Of a stretch of 64,000 nt of DNA, positions 43,858 to 53,420 are shown in pieces. A model generated the notes under the pieces. That model saw only the letters and a program-made list of their open reading frames with translations, ran no database searches and was not told the DNA's origin. The stretch lies in the NCBI RefSeq assembly GCF_002119765.1, contig NZ_CP021112.1:3094501-3158500 (forward strand), read 5' to 3'. The translations under genes and the position numbers were made by a program. The stretch's first letter is position 1. The number at the start of each line of letters is the position of its first letter. The DNA comes from Pseudorhodoplanes sinuspersici. GTDB taxonomy: Bacteria; Pseudomonadota; Alphaproteobacteria; Rhizobiales; Xanthobacteraceae.

Positions 43858-44130
43858 GTGGCTGAGAGACCAATCGTGCTCCCGCCTGCAAAACCGGTAA
43901 CCGTAATGACCTCCAAACTGAGTTCAGCGATGTTGCGGCGTTGGTCCATGCAATGTGCAGCACAGGCTGACAGCGCGCATTTCAATGGCAACGAGCGCCA
44001 GTACCTTCTCAAAATGCGGACATCGCTGCTTGATCTGGCCGATGCCCAAGACTGGTTGGACGGAAAAAGCGCGAACGTGGTCTCTGCACCAAGCGAACAA
44101 GGTTCCGTGCCTGCCCGAACTGTGCATTGA
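43858..44130 (+). CDS. Small hypothetical protein
   Basis: The 90-residue frame starts at GTG 43858; ATG 43906 (MTSKLSSAM) is an alternative. The segment ERQYLLKMRTSLLDLADAQDWLDG is typical of a short helical family seen in Bradyrhizobium relatives, often of unknown function. It lies in a stretch of small unknown genes. Confidence 0.55.
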   Translation: MAERPIVLPPAKPVTVMTSKLSSAMLRRWSMQCAAQADSAHFNGNERQYLLKMRTSLLDLADAQDWLDGKSANVVSAPSEQGSVPARTVH

Positions 44131-44321
44131 TTGACGAAGGTGCTTGACGGCCGGTCTGACGCCTGACCGTGCTTCGGCACGCAGTGTGGAACATCGGTGC
44201 AACACATCAAATGCCATCGATTGGCGCCGGACCTATTAGCTTCGGAATGGGCTGGCACTGGAATGGGATGCTTTCAATCACCATATGTCATGATGCCGTT
44301 CTTCGGCGCTGGAACCCCATC

Positions 44322-44516
44322 ATGACCAATCAGTCTCTCAAAAGCCGTGCAGATGTGCATTTCAAGGTCCGCGAGTTTCAAAAAGCGGATGCGCCTGTGG
44401 CGCGCGCCGAGTATGAGGCCGCAAGTGCCGCAACGCGCGAAAAGACGGCGCGTTTGCGCGCGCTTCGTTTGGCCCGCGAGGCCGAGCAGCCTGTGAAGGT
44501 GAAAAAGAAGCGCTAA
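44322..44516 (+). CDS. Small basic hypothetical protein
   Basis: The 64-residue product is rich in Ala, Arg, Lys and Glu (RAEYEAASAATREKTARLRALRLAREAEQ) and probably one long helix. It ends in a lysine cluster. ATG 44322 is favoured; the frame is open earlier without a plausible start. Similar small proteins occur in Bradyrhizobium genomes. Function unknown. Confidence 0.55.
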   Translation: MTNQSLKSRADVHFKVREFQKADAPVARAEYEAASAATREKTARLRALRLAREAEQPVKVKKKR

Positions 44517-44575
44517 AGCTTTTTACTGCGCCGCGCTACGGCGACCGCAGCTTCGCCGACTTCATGCAGATCGTC

Positions 44576-44833
44576 TCAGTGCAAGTCTTCGCTTGCCGGC
44601 CGCAGGAAAGCGCTGATGCCATCTGCTTCCACTGTGCGCGTGAATTCGCTGAAAGCAGCCTGATCGGTATCGAACAGCTCGTTCCAGATCGTCCAGATTT
44701 TATCCTGGTCCGCGACTTCCAACGCCCAGCCGTCACGATCACTCAAGCGGTAAATCTCGACGAGAACCGTGAAGCCATCGCGCGTGAATTCTCCCGAAAG
44801 CGGCGATTCAATGATCTCAAGATCGTTGGCCAT
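44576..44833 (-). CDS. Small hypothetical protein
   Basis: The 85-residue acidic protein (MANDLEIIESPLSGEFTRDGF...) has regular codon use and a fold-like pattern (WALEVADQDKIWTIWNELFDT) but no family I recognise. It converges with the small basic protein gene. The 230 bases upstream, before the next plus-strand gene, are AT-rich and gene-free. Confidence 0.65.
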   Translation of the reverse strand: MANDLEIIESPLSGEFTRDGFTVLVEIYRLSDRDGWALEVADQDKIWTIWNELFDTDQAAFSEFTRTVEADGISAFLRPASEDLH

Positions 44834-45019
44834 TTGTCATTGTAGCACACATTTCTGACGATCGTTCTTTAATTGTCAAAGAGGGTTCCGATTGTTCGCC
44901 CAAGCGGAAACCGAGCTTGGGCGCCGCTCGGTCAGCGGCCAATTGAGATAAAGATTGCATATATTTTTCAGTATGCGACCATTTGTGGTGTGTGGCGATT
45001 GAGCGGGGCGTCCACACTC

Positions 45020-45049
45020 CTGCGATAACAATAACTGCGATAACAATAA
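45020..45049. repeat. Perfect 15-bp tandem duplication
   Basis: CTGCGATAACAATAA occurs twice back to back. It lies 14 bases before the start of the small membrane protein gene, just 5' of its ribosome site, and may alter the leader of that mRNA. Confidence 0.8.
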
Positions 45050-45063
45050 CAGAGGGAAGTCAC

Positions 45064-45255
45064 ATGGAAGGCCTGATACTCATTGCAGTATTCACGATCG
45101 TGACCGCCATCGGCGAGACTTTCGCGGTCGGCATTGGATTGCTGAGCGACAAGATTTCTCCCAGCCTCAGCCTGCTCATATTCTTCTTCGGTTCCGCATT
45201 GGCCGTCAGCGCGGCGTGGCCGATTGCGGTGCGGCTCACGAAAAAAGCCGCTTAA
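45064..45255 (+). CDS. Small two-helix membrane protein
   Basis: The 63-residue protein is nearly all hydrophobic: two helices (LILIAVFTIVTAIGETFAVGIGLL and SLSLLIFFFGSALAVSAAWPIAVRL) and a KK-rich end. AGAGGGAAG precedes ATG 45064. A hairpin with a T-rich tail follows. Family unknown. Confidence 0.7.
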   Translation: MEGLILIAVFTIVTAIGETFAVGIGLLSDKISPSLSLLIFFFGSALAVSAAWPIAVRLTKKAA

Positions 45256-45283
45256 AAGCTCCCGACAAAACCGGAAACAGGAG

Positions 45284-45303
45284 AGCTCCGAAAAAGCGGA
45301 GCT
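45284..45303 (+). terminator. Intrinsic terminator
   Basis: AGCTCCG and CGGAGCT form a 7-bp stem with loop AAAAAG, followed by TTGTGTTGTT. It lies 29 bases after the small membrane protein stop. Confidence 0.6.
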
Positions 45304-45462
45304 TTGTGTTGTTGGACTGATTTTGTGAGGCGTTGCCGCCACGGTTTGTCTTGCTTGCGCCTGTCTTGCTGTACGCCAGGCGTAGACAAGGCGACGCAAT
45401 CCGTGCGAAGGCCACAGCCCCGGCCGGTTTTCCGCCGGCGCCGTCCCTGATAAATCGTCGCC

Positions 45463-46251
45463 ATGAGCCTCAAAGTCGCTGCCCTCTACCAGTTCGTGTC
45501 GTTGCCGGATTACCGCGCGTTGCGCGAGCCTTTGCGTGCGCTGTGCGAGGGGCTTGCGATCAAGGGCACGCTCCTTCTGGCTGAGGAAGGCATCAACGGC
45601 ACGGTGGCGGGGGAGGAGGCGGCGATCGACGCGCTGATCGATGAATTGCAAAACGGTGCGCTGTTCGGCGGCCGGCTCGACAATCTCGAACTGAAATTTT
45701 CAGGCGCGTCAGCGATGCCGTTCGGCCGGCTGAAGGTGCGCCTGAAGAAGGAGATCGTCACGCTCGGCGATGCCGCGACCGACCCGACGGAGAGGGTCGG
45801 TATCTATGTCGACGCCGCCGACTGGAACGAACTCATTGCCGACAGCGAGACGCTGGTCATCGACACGCGCAACGGCTTCGAAGTGGCGATGGGCACGTTC
45901 GAGGGTGCGGTGAATCCGAAGCTTTCGCGTTTCAGCGAGTTTCGCGATTACGCGGTGCGGGAACTCGACCCGAACAAGCATCGCAGGATTGCGATGTTCT
46001 GCACCGGCGGCATTCGCTGCGAGAAGGCGAGTTCATATCTGCTCGCGCGCGGCTTCGACGAGGTCTATCACCTCAAGGGCGGTATCCTGAAATATCTCGA
46101 AACCGTTCCGCAAAGCGACAGTCGCTGGCGCGGCGAATGCTTCGTGTTCGACGAGCGCGTTGCGCTCGGGCATGGGCTGGCGACGCGGATTGGTGAGCGT
46201 GCCGACACCGAAACCGCTCGTCCCCGCGAAAGCGGGGACCCAGAACTTTAG
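45463..46251 (+). CDS. trhO: TrhO tRNA uridine(34) hydroxylase (YceA-type rhodanese)
   Basis: The 262-residue protein has the N-terminal acylphosphatase-like domain ([31 protein letters not shown]) and a rhodanese domain with Cys180 in [12 protein letters not shown]. TrhO hydroxylates U34 in certain tRNAs to 5-hydroxyuridine. The last ~11 residues ([12 protein letters not shown]) are encoded by a REP-like element at 46224-46272, which supplies the stop codon. The normal end is therefore probably replaced. The enzyme core is intact. Confidence 0.92.
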   Translation: MSLKVAALYQFVSLPDYRALREPLRALCEGLAIKGTLLLAEEGINGTVAGEEAAIDALIDELQNGALFGGRLDNLELKFSGASAMPFGRLKVRLKKEIVTLGDAATDPTERVGIYVDAADWNELIADSETLVIDTRNGFEVAMGTFEGAVNPKLSRFSEFRDYAVRELDPNKHRRIAMFCTGGIRCEKASSYLLARGFDEVYHLKGGILKYLETVPQSDSRWRGECFVFDERVALGHGLATRIGERADTETARPRESGDPEL

Positions 46252-46272
46252 GCTGGATTCCCGCTTTCGCGG
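46224..46272. repeat. REP-like element overlapping the trhO end
   Basis: CCGCGAAAGCGGG (46224-46236) and CCCGCTTTCGCGG (46260-46272) are exact reverse complements. Each arm is itself a near-palindrome. The element encodes the PRESGDP tail common where such repeats invade genes, and the trhO stop is at 46249-46251. Confidence 0.75.
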
Positions 46273-46305
46273 AAATGAGCGGCACACACGAGAAAGCTGT
46301 GGAGC

Positions 46306-47331
46306 CTAAAGCGCGTTGGCGCTCTTGATATTGCGGCGCGCGTAGAATGACGGCGGCTTGGCGAGGCGCGCCACGACGGTGATGTGATCGACCTCGCCGC
46401 GCATGAACGCCGAAAGAAATTTCGGATAATTCTTGAACGAGATGCAGCCGTTCGACTGACCGGTCGGGCCCAGCATGTAGGAATGAGCCAGAATGCCGTT
46501 GCGGCGGAACATCTCGTTTTCGCGCAACGGGAGCATGCGGATCGCCTGCACGCCGTGGAACAGCGATTCCCGCAGGCGCAGTTTGTAGGTGTTCGGCGGC
46601 GTCGCGCCGCGCATCTTTAGATGCACGTATTTCGGTTTGTCCATGTACTGGCCAAGGCCCGAATGTGCTTCCAGCTTTTCACCATTGGGCATGTACACGG
46701 TCTGACTGGTGATGTCGTAGATCGCGGTCTTGGCGGTTGGAATGTCGAGATCTTGCTGGATACCGATATCGTCGGCCGGCGGCAGTGAGGCGAGCTGGGT
46801 CCGCACCCGCGGGACTGGCACGTGCGCGATGGCCGGGCGATCCTGGATCTTGGTCGGGATCTTGATGTGCTCGGCCTTCGCAAGCTCGAGTGCTTCGAAC
46901 CGTGCGGTGAAGCTGTGGATCGAGCCCGTGAAGAGCTGATCGCTGGTGAAATCGGCGAGGCTGCCGGAGGAGGGTGGGAAGGCGGCATGCGCAGCGCTGA
47001 TGGCAGCCGTCGTATCGGAGAGAACATCATCATCATCCGACAGGGCCGCGACCTGCAACGGCACGGCGACGCCGCTATCGGGCAGTGAGACGAGAATCAT
47101 TCCGCGCGACTGTGAGGACATGCCGACAACGGAGCGTGCGTCCGAACGCGCATCGACCGAGACGGCCAAAAGCCGTCCGGCCGCGATCAGCGCGGTTGCG
47201 AAAATCATGACGGCAATGGCCATGGCGGTAAGGGTGTGCGTTGCGACCCTGATCCACCGGCTACCGGATGATGCTGTTTGCCGCTGCGTCGCGCGGGCGC
47301 GCGACCGGGCAGAACCCCCAACTGACTTCAA
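46306..47331 (-). CDS. DUF2778 (Tlde1-like L,D-transpeptidase fold) protein
   Basis: The 341-residue protein has an N-terminal membrane helix (HTLTAMAIAVMIFATALIAAGRLL), a long low-complexity middle, and a C-terminal DUF2778 domain: YDITSQTVYMPNGEKLEAHSGLG then GILAHSYMLGPTGQSNGCISF. The His and Cys of HSYMLGP...SNGC are the catalytic pair of the L,D-transpeptidase-like fold. The Salmonella effector Tlde1 has this domain and acts on peptidoglycan. Here the anchor suggests a cell-wall enzyme. The start is TTG 47331, the first codon after an in-frame stop. Confidence 0.78.
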   Translation of the reverse strand: MKSVGGSARSRARATQRQTASSGSRWIRVATHTLTAMAIAVMIFATALIAAGRLLAVSVDARSDARSVVGMSSQSRGMILVSLPDSGVAVPLQVAALSDDDDVLSDTTAAISAAHAAFPPSSGSLADFTSDQLFTGSIHSFTARFEALELAKAEHIKIPTKIQDRPAIAHVPVPRVRTQLASLPPADDIGIQQDLDIPTAKTAIYDITSQTVYMPNGEKLEAHSGLGQYMDKPKYVHLKMRGATPPNTYKLRLRESLFHGVQAIRMLPLRENEMFRRNGILAHSYMLGPTGQSNGCISFKNYPKFLSAFMRGEVDHITVVARLAKPPSFYARRNIKSANAL

Positions 47332-47622
47332 CCGCTTTACTCAACTTGACTCGATACAAGATTGATCCTGTTAACCATGACGCAGTGTGGTTAAGCAGGC
47401 GTGAAGCTTGCCGGTCTTCGCTGCATTGGATTTCCCCCGTCCACAAGACCGCCGCTGTCGCCAGCCGGGCCTTATCGATCACGCATTTGTCAAAACAGGG
47501 TAGCATGGCCGGAATAAGTCCGGGTCCGGGCGAAAAGGTCATATGGTGTTAACCTTAACGGGATGGGTTCCCGCAAGATTTGAGGGTTGCGGGGGCGTTG
47601 CGCGCGGCGCCCAAACAAAAAA
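47332..47622. other. Gene-free region with an inverted repeat
   Basis: No plausible gene is visible in this region. TTAACCA (47371-47377) and TGGTTAA (47388-47394) form an inverted repeat 40 bases upstream of the DUF2778 start, a possible operator. A second TTAA-rich stretch (GTTAACCTTAACGGG) lies near 47550. Nothing else stands out. Confidence 0.45.
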
Positions 47623-47642
47623 CCCCGCCGTTTCCGGCGGGG
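47623..47642 (-). terminator. Intrinsic terminator of the arylsulfatase gene
   Basis: CCCCGCCG and CGGCGGGG form an 8-bp stem with loop TTTC. On the minus strand it runs into TTTTTTGTTTG. It lies 45 bases past the arylsulfatase stop. A nearly identical copy is at 50332-50351. Confidence 0.85.
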
Positions 47643-47687
47643 CCTGTGGTCTTTTGGATTTGAACAGAAGGCTATGACTGCCTTCCT

Positions 47688-50123
47688 TTATTTCGCGGCT
47701 GACATTTCATTTGGTCCGAGCTTCACCGTCAGCTTGCCGATCTTGCCGGTGAAGCGGAACGGCACCTGATAGTCCTCGTCGTCCACCGGGGTGCCGGTGT
47801 CGAGCCCGACATTGAAGGTTTCATCCCAAGGCAACGTGATGGGAAAGCTGTGCGGCATGGGATGGCTCTCCACCACCTTGCCGTCGATCTGAAGGGTGCC
47901 GGTGCCGCCCTTGCCAAGTCCAGGGCCGTCATACGTCCAGTCGAACTGAAGCGTGTGCTTGCCAGGAGCGAGCGCCTCCTTGCCCTGCCATTTCACCCGA
48001 GCAAGGTCGAGAAGATTCCAGGTGAACACTGGCCGGCCCTTGAGCAGATAGAAGCCGTAGCCGCCGAAGCGGCCGCCGTCGGTAACCAGCATGCCCTCAG
48101 CGCCGCCTTGAGGAATCTCGATCTCGGCGGTGATGGTGTAGGAGCGATTCAGAAGACTCGGTGCACCGCCCGTCCCCGGGAATGGCACGTTCGAGATTTC
48201 ACCCGAGTAGGTGTACAGGGTCCGGTCGGCTCCGTAATTTGGCTTTGGCGAAATGAATCGCGCAAGCCGCGTATCGTCGAGCGGGAACACACGGTACTTC
48301 TCCGCCTCCATGATGAAGCGCTGCTGCATATCGCGCAGCTTGTCGGGTATCGTGGCGGCGAGGTTGTCGGCCTGCGCCCAGTCCTTGTCGATGTTGTAAA
48401 GCTCCCACTTGAAGCCGTTCATGACATCGGGGGACGGCTTCGTCAGCGTGATGTCCCACGGAGCCTGGATCGGCGGTGCAGAGGCGATCCAGCCGTCATG
48501 GTAGATCGCGCGGGTGCCGAACATCTCGAAGTACTGTGTCACCCGGCGCCCGGCCGCCTTGGCATCGTCGAAGGTATACGCCATGCTGACGCCTTCGATC
48601 GGCCGCTGAGCCACGCCATTGACCATCACCGGCTCCGGAAGGCCGGTTGCTTCTAGGATCGTGGGGACGATGTCGATGGCATGATGGAACTGGTGGCGAA
48701 TACCGCCCCGATCCTTGATGCGTGCGGGCCAAGCCATCGCCATGCCGTTGCGCGTGCCGCCGAAATGCGAGGCCACTTCCTTGGTCCACTGGTACGGCGT
48801 GGCCCAGCACCAGGGCCAGCCCACCGCGAAATGCGGATAGGTCCGATCAGTGCCCCAGGCGTCGTAGAACTTCATGTTCTGCTCGACGGTCGGATGCACA
48901 CCATTCGCGACCGCGAACTCGCTGTACAGACCATTGAGCGTGCCTTCCGGGCTCGCACCGTTATCGCCGCTGATGTAGATGATCAGCGTGTTGTCGAGCT
49001 TGCCGGCGTCCTCGATCGCCTGGATCACGCGGCCGATCTCGTGATCGGTGTAAGCGAGATAGGCCGCATAGATGTTGGCCTGGTGGATGAAGAGTTTCTT
49101 CGCCTCAGGCGAGAGCGAGTCCCATTGCGGGAGGTCTTTCGGCCAAGCCGTGAGCTTCGCATCCTGCGGGATTACGCCGAGCTTCTTCTGGTTGGCGAAG
49201 ATGCGCTCTCGCTGCCTGTTCCAGCCCTCGTCGAACAGGTTCATCTTGCTGATCTTGTCCGCCCACTCCTTGGTCGGATGGTGCGACGAATGCGTGCCGC
49301 CGGGCGCGTAATAGATCATGAACGGCCGGTCGGGCTGGACCTCGTTCAGCATCTTGATGCGCCCGATCGCCTCATCGGCCATCGCGGTAATCAGATTCCA
49401 GCCGGGCTTGCCCAGATAAGGCTCGGTCGGCGTGGTGTTACGGAACAGATTGTTCGGCTGCCACTGGCTGGTGTCGTCGCCGATGAAGCCATAATAATAG
49501 TCGAAGCCCTTGATCGGTCCGGTTGGCCAGTTGTGGAACGGACCCGCCTGGCTTCCCTCCCACTGCGGCACGTTGTGATCCTTGCCGTACCACGAGGTGT
49601 CGTAGCCGTTCTGCCGCAGGATTTCGCCGATGGCGACTGTGTCGCGCGGAATCTCGCCGTTGTAACCGGGGAAGCCGGTCGCCTGATCGACAACAACGCC
49701 CGTGGCAGCCGAGTGATGGTTGCGGCCGGTCAGCAGCGCCGCGCGCGTTGGCGAGCACAAGGCGGTGGTGTGGAACCGCGTGAAGCGCAGCCCCATGTTG
49801 GCGATGCGATCGAGCGCCGGTGTTGGGATCACACCACCAAATGTCGACGGCGCCGAGAAGCCGACGTCATCCGTCATGATCAGCAGCACATTCGGTGCGC
49901 CTTTTGGCGGCGCGACGAGCGCCGACCAATAGGGCTTTGATTGCGCGGAATTCGGCGAAATTTCGCCCTTAAACTGTTGAGGCGGATTCGGAAGGTATCT
50001 GCCGTCGATGGTGGTCGTCGCACCGGGCGAGCCCGGCGTACCGGTATTCTGCTGGGCGTTTGCAAAGCAGATCAGCAGAGTGGACATTGCAGTGGCGGCG
50101 AGGATTGAACTGCGCATTGTCAT
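47688..50123 (-). CDS. Exported arylsulfatase
   Basis: The 811-residue sulfatase has a signal peptide (about residues 1-24), metal ligands Asp85-Asp86 in MTDDVGF, and the formylglycine motif CSPTR at Cys123-Arg127 with TGRNHH after it. The C-terminal ~150 residues form a beta-rich module after the catalytic domain, as in large periplasmic arylsulfatases. It releases sulfate from aryl or alkyl sulfate esters, needing a formylglycine-generating enzyme not seen here. AGGAGGAG precedes ATG 50123. The gene lies between two near-identical terminators, next to ctrA. Confidence 0.92.
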   Translation of the reverse strand: MTMRSSILAATAMSTLLICFANAQQNTGTPGSPGATTTIDGRYLPNPPQQFKGEISPNSAQSKPYWSALVAPPKGAPNVLLIMTDDVGFSAPSTFGGVIPTPALDRIANMGLRFTRFHTTALCSPTRAALLTGRNHHSAATGVVVDQATGFPGYNGEIPRDTVAIGEILRQNGYDTSWYGKDHNVPQWEGSQAGPFHNWPTGPIKGFDYYYGFIGDDTSQWQPNNLFRNTTPTEPYLGKPGWNLITAMADEAIGRIKMLNEVQPDRPFMIYYAPGGTHSSHHPTKEWADKISKMNLFDEGWNRQRERIFANQKKLGVIPQDAKLTAWPKDLPQWDSLSPEAKKLFIHQANIYAAYLAYTDHEIGRVIQAIEDAGKLDNTLIIYISGDNGASPEGTLNGLYSEFAVANGVHPTVEQNMKFYDAWGTDRTYPHFAVGWPWCWATPYQWTKEVASHFGGTRNGMAMAWPARIKDRGGIRHQFHHAIDIVPTILEATGLPEPVMVNGVAQRPIEGVSMAYTFDDAKAAGRRVTQYFEMFGTRAIYHDGWIASAPPIQAPWDITLTKPSPDVMNGFKWELYNIDKDWAQADNLAATIPDKLRDMQQRFIMEAEKYRVFPLDDTRLARFISPKPNYGADRTLYTYSGEISNVPFPGTGGAPSLLNRSYTITAEIEIPQGGAEGMLVTDGGRFGGYGFYLLKGRPVFTWNLLDLARVKWQGKEALAPGKHTLQFDWTYDGPGLGKGGTGTLQIDGKVVESHPMPHSFPITLPWDETFNVGLDTGTPVDDEDYQVPFRFTGKIGKLTVKLGPNEMSAAK

Positions 50124-50331
50124 GACCCGGACTCCTCCTGATCTTTCAATCTTCAGGGGCCGCATGGAAGGCGCCGACAGCATAGATTGAAAATAGGGGA
50201 TCACGCCGCAACGGTGACGATGTTAACGAAAGCTCCTTTCCAATGCCTGAAATAGGCTTCCTGAATTTGACCAAAGTCAATGAACGCAAATTGTGCGCCG
50301 CATGAAAGGTACTGCGTTGCGCAAACAAAAA

Positions 50332-50351
50332 CCCCGCCGTTTCCGGCGGGG
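50332..50351 (-). terminator. Intrinsic terminator of ctrA
   Basis: CCCCGCCG and CGGCGGGG with loop TTTC, followed on the minus strand by TTTTTGTTTGCG. It lies 31 bases past the ctrA stop. Hairpin and flanking bases match the copy at 47623-47642 almost exactly. Confidence 0.87.
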
Positions 50352-50382
50352 TTTGAAAGTTTGAGGGACGTAAAGAGAAGCG

Positions 50383-51084
<702 letters not shown>

Positions 51085-51453
51085 GCCAGTCCCCTTTTCG
51101 CCGCTGCGGGGCCTTAATCCTCGGCGCGCCAGGAGCGGCGGCCCTTCAAAACGCCTTGCAACACAACGATTCGGGAAACACTATTTCGTCATGGTTAACA
51201 AAAGCTGATTCTGCTTCGCAAGCATTCTCTAGGTGCCGGGAGTCGAATCGGCCTAAAGGTCTTACTGGAATACAGTTTGTGTGCCCCAGACGATGGTCGT
51301 GTTTCTCTTCAAGGGCCAGTTTGAGCCAGCCCTGCAACCCGCCATCGAAATTTGTCTCCGGCGCGTCGCCCGTTTTGTCGCAAGAACGGTATCGCAATGA
51401 TTAACGACGCGGGTAAACACAAGGTTAATGACGGAACTGCCGGATAGGAATCC
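51085..51453. promoter_or_regulatory. Divergent ctrA/fliI regulatory region with GANTC sites
   Basis: This 369-base gap has five GANTC (CcrM) sites at 51169-51173, 51207-51211, 51240-51244, 51245-51249 and 51448-51452. TTAA-N7-TGAT (51195-51209) is a weak CtrA half-match. In Caulobacter, ctrA is controlled by CcrM methylation and by CtrA itself, so the same wiring is plausible. No gene is visible. Confidence 0.55.
51414..51428 (+). promoter_or_regulatory. Candidate CtrA box before fliI
   Basis: TAAA-CACAAGG-TTAA matches TTAA-N7-TTAA at seven of eight positions. It ends 25 bases before the fliI start. Confidence 0.5.
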
Positions 51454-52779
51454 ATGAAGGCTTTGGCCGAACAGATCGATGAGCTTGACGGCGTCGAAAT
51501 GTATGGCCGCGTCGTCGGTGTGCGCGGTCTGATGGTCGAGGTTGCAGGACCGATCCACGCGATGTCGGTCGGCTCCAAGGTCTCGATCGAGACCGGGCAG
51601 GGGCGGACCATTCCCGGCGAGGTTGTGGGGTTCGCCGGCAACAACGCCTTGCTGATGCCGTTCGGCGCGCTGGAAGGCGTGCGGCGCGGCTGCCGGGCCA
51701 TCGTCAGCGCTGCTGCTGCTGCGGTGCGGCCGAGCGATGGCTGGCTGGGCCGTGTCGTCAATGCGATGGGCGAGCCGATCGACGGCAAGGGCCCGCTGCC
51801 GGCTGGGCCATCTCCTTATGCGTATCGCAATGCGCCGCCACCGGCGCATGCGCGCAAGCGGGTTGGCGAGCCGCTCGATCTTGGTGTGCGTGCGCTCAAT
51901 ACATTCCTCACGTGTTGCCGCGGCCAGCGCATGGGCATCTTTGCCGGCTCTGGCGTCGGCAAGTCGGTGCTGCTGTCGATGTTGGCCAAAAATGTCGAAG
52001 CCGATGTGTCGGTCATTGGCCTGATTGGAGAGCGCGGGCGCGAGGTGCAGGAGTTTCTGCAGGAAGATCTCGGCGAGGAAGGGCTGAAGCGATCGGTGGT
52101 CGTCGTCGCAACGTCGGACGAGCCGGCCCTGATGCGCCGTCAGGCCGCCTATCTCACGCTGGCGATCGCCGAGTATTTCCGCGACGAAGGCCGCGATGTT
52201 CTGGCGCTGATGGATTCGGTGACCCGCTTTGCCATGGCGCAGCGCGAGATCGGCTTGTCGGCCGGTGAACCACCCACCGCCAAGGGGTACACGCCGACGG
52301 TGTTCTCTGAATTGCCGCGGCTGCTCGAGCGGGCCGGTCCCGGACCCGACGCCGGGACGATCACCGGCCTGTTCACGGTGCTGGTCGACGGCGACGATCA
52401 TAATGAGCCGATCGCCGATGCGGTTCGCGGGATCCTTGATGGTCACGTCGTCATGCAGCGCGCCATCGCCGAACGGGGACGTTACCCGGCGATCAACATC
52501 CTGAAGTCGGTGTCGCGGACCATGCCACGCTCGGCCGATCCTGAATTTTTGCCGGTCATCACCCGCGCCAAGCAAATTATGGCAACCTATGCCGACATGG
52601 AGGAATTGATCCGATTAGGGGCCTACCGGCCCGGTTCCAGCGCCGAAGTTGACGAAGCGATCCGCCTGCATGGGCCGTTGGAGGCCTTTTTGGGGCAAAG
52701 AAAAGACGAGGCCACCACGTTGTCCGAAGGATATCAGCAGCTTGCGAGTATTCTCACGGTTTTGGAAACCGAAAAATAA
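51454..52779 (+). CDS. fliI: FliI flagellar export ATPase
   Basis: The 441-residue protein is an F1-beta-like ATPase with Walker A GSGVGKS (about residues 165-171), the Walker B segment [19 protein letters not shown] and the export-ATPase motif [13 protein letters not shown]...[18 protein letters not shown]. It powers substrate release for the flagellar type III export system. AGGA lies just before ATG 51454. It leads into fliJ and is divergent from ctrA. Confidence 0.95.
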   Translation: MKALAEQIDELDGVEMYGRVVGVRGLMVEVAGPIHAMSVGSKVSIETGQGRTIPGEVVGFAGNNALLMPFGALEGVRRGCRAIVSAAAAAVRPSDGWLGRVVNAMGEPIDGKGPLPAGPSPYAYRNAPPPAHARKRVGEPLDLGVRALNTFLTCCRGQRMGIFAGSGVGKSVLLSMLAKNVEADVSVIGLIGERGREVQEFLQEDLGEEGLKRSVVVVATSDEPALMRRQAAYLTLAIAEYFRDEGRDVLALMDSVTRFAMAQREIGLSAGEPPTAKGYTPTVFSELPRLLERAGPGPDAGTITGLFTVLVDGDDHNEPIADAVRGILDGHVVMQRAIAERGRYPAINILKSVSRTMPRSADPEFLPVITRAKQIMATYADMEELIRLGAYRPGSSAEVDEAIRLHGPLEAFLGQRKDEATTLSEGYQQLASILTVLETEK

Positions 52780-52875
52780 CGTTAGCCGGCCACAATCCGC
52801 CATTCCTGTGAGCGGTCGCGCGATTTTTTTGGGTCGCGGCGGCCGATTGTTTGGGGCTTCGGGGAGTATGTGTCG

Positions 52876-53295
52876 ATGAAGTCGCGTGAAACGCTGATCC
52901 GATTACGGAAGTTCCAGGTGGACGAAAAGCGCCGCCGGACCGTCCAGATCGAAACGATGATAGCCGAATTCGAGCGGATGACGGCCGAGCTCGACCGCGA
53001 GGTGAAGGCCGAGCAGGATCGCGCTGGCATTCAGGATCCTTCGCATTTTGCCTATCCGACTTATGCCAAGGCCGCCAATCAGCGGCGCGAGAACCTGGTC
53101 CGTTCGATCGAGGATCTGCGCGTGCAGCTCGACGACGCCAAGGCGGCGCTTGGGGAAGCGTTCGAAGAGCTGAAGAAGGTCGAGCTGCTCGATGAGCGCG
53201 ATCAGGCGCGCGAGCGGGCTGACGCAAATGCCCGCGAGCAGATGGAGCTGGATTCCATCGGCATCATGCGCATCCGCAACGCCGCGCGGGCGTAA
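52876..53295 (+). CDS. fliJ: FliJ flagellar export chaperone
   Basis: The 139-residue protein is a continuous charged coiled coil (two long helices) beginning RETLIRLRKFQVDEKRRR, the usual FliJ pattern, and follows fliI by 96 bases. FliJ links FliI to FlhA and escorts export chaperones. ATG 52876 is used; a GTG two codons earlier is possible. Confidence 0.9.
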   Translation: MKSRETLIRLRKFQVDEKRRRTVQIETMIAEFERMTAELDREVKAEQDRAGIQDPSHFAYPTYAKAANQRRENLVRSIEDLRVQLDDAKAALGEAFEELKKVELLDERDQARERADANAREQMELDSIGIMRIRNAARA

Positions 53296-53324
53296 GCCTT
53301 CATCATCGCCTTGAGGACTTTGGC

Positions 53325-53349
53325 AATGGCCGGGCATGTCCCGGCCATT
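53325..53349. repeat. REP-like palindrome, probable fliJ terminator
   Basis: AATGGCCGGG and CCCGGCCATT form a 10-bp stem with loop CATGT. On the plus strand TTTTGCTTTTTGG follows, so it can also end fliJ transcription. The core matches the palindrome at 41094-41124. Confidence 0.7.
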
Positions 53350-53385
53350 TTGCTTTTTGGCCGTCCTCCGGCCGTGCAGACGCGT

Positions 53386-53401
53386 TGACATACTGACATA
53401 C
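53386..53401. promoter_or_regulatory. Tandem TGACATAC operator-like repeat before the toxin-antitoxin pair
   Basis: TGACATAC occurs twice back to back, overlapping a perfect -35 TTGACA (53385-53390). The antitoxin ATG is 20 bases past the repeat, so the mRNA may be nearly leaderless. Ribbon-helix-helix antitoxins commonly bind such short repeats and repress their own promoter. Confidence 0.5.
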
Positions 53402-53420
53402 CGATCTTACGTTTCTGGGT

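Noticed and set aside
48681-49940. 419-residue open frame on the plus strand
   Set aside because: It is antisense to the arylsulfatase, which has all catalytic motifs, and shows no recognisable domain. High GC alone keeps it open.
51262-52575. 437-residue open frame on the minus strand
   Set aside because: It is antisense to fliI; composition is that of a shadow frame.
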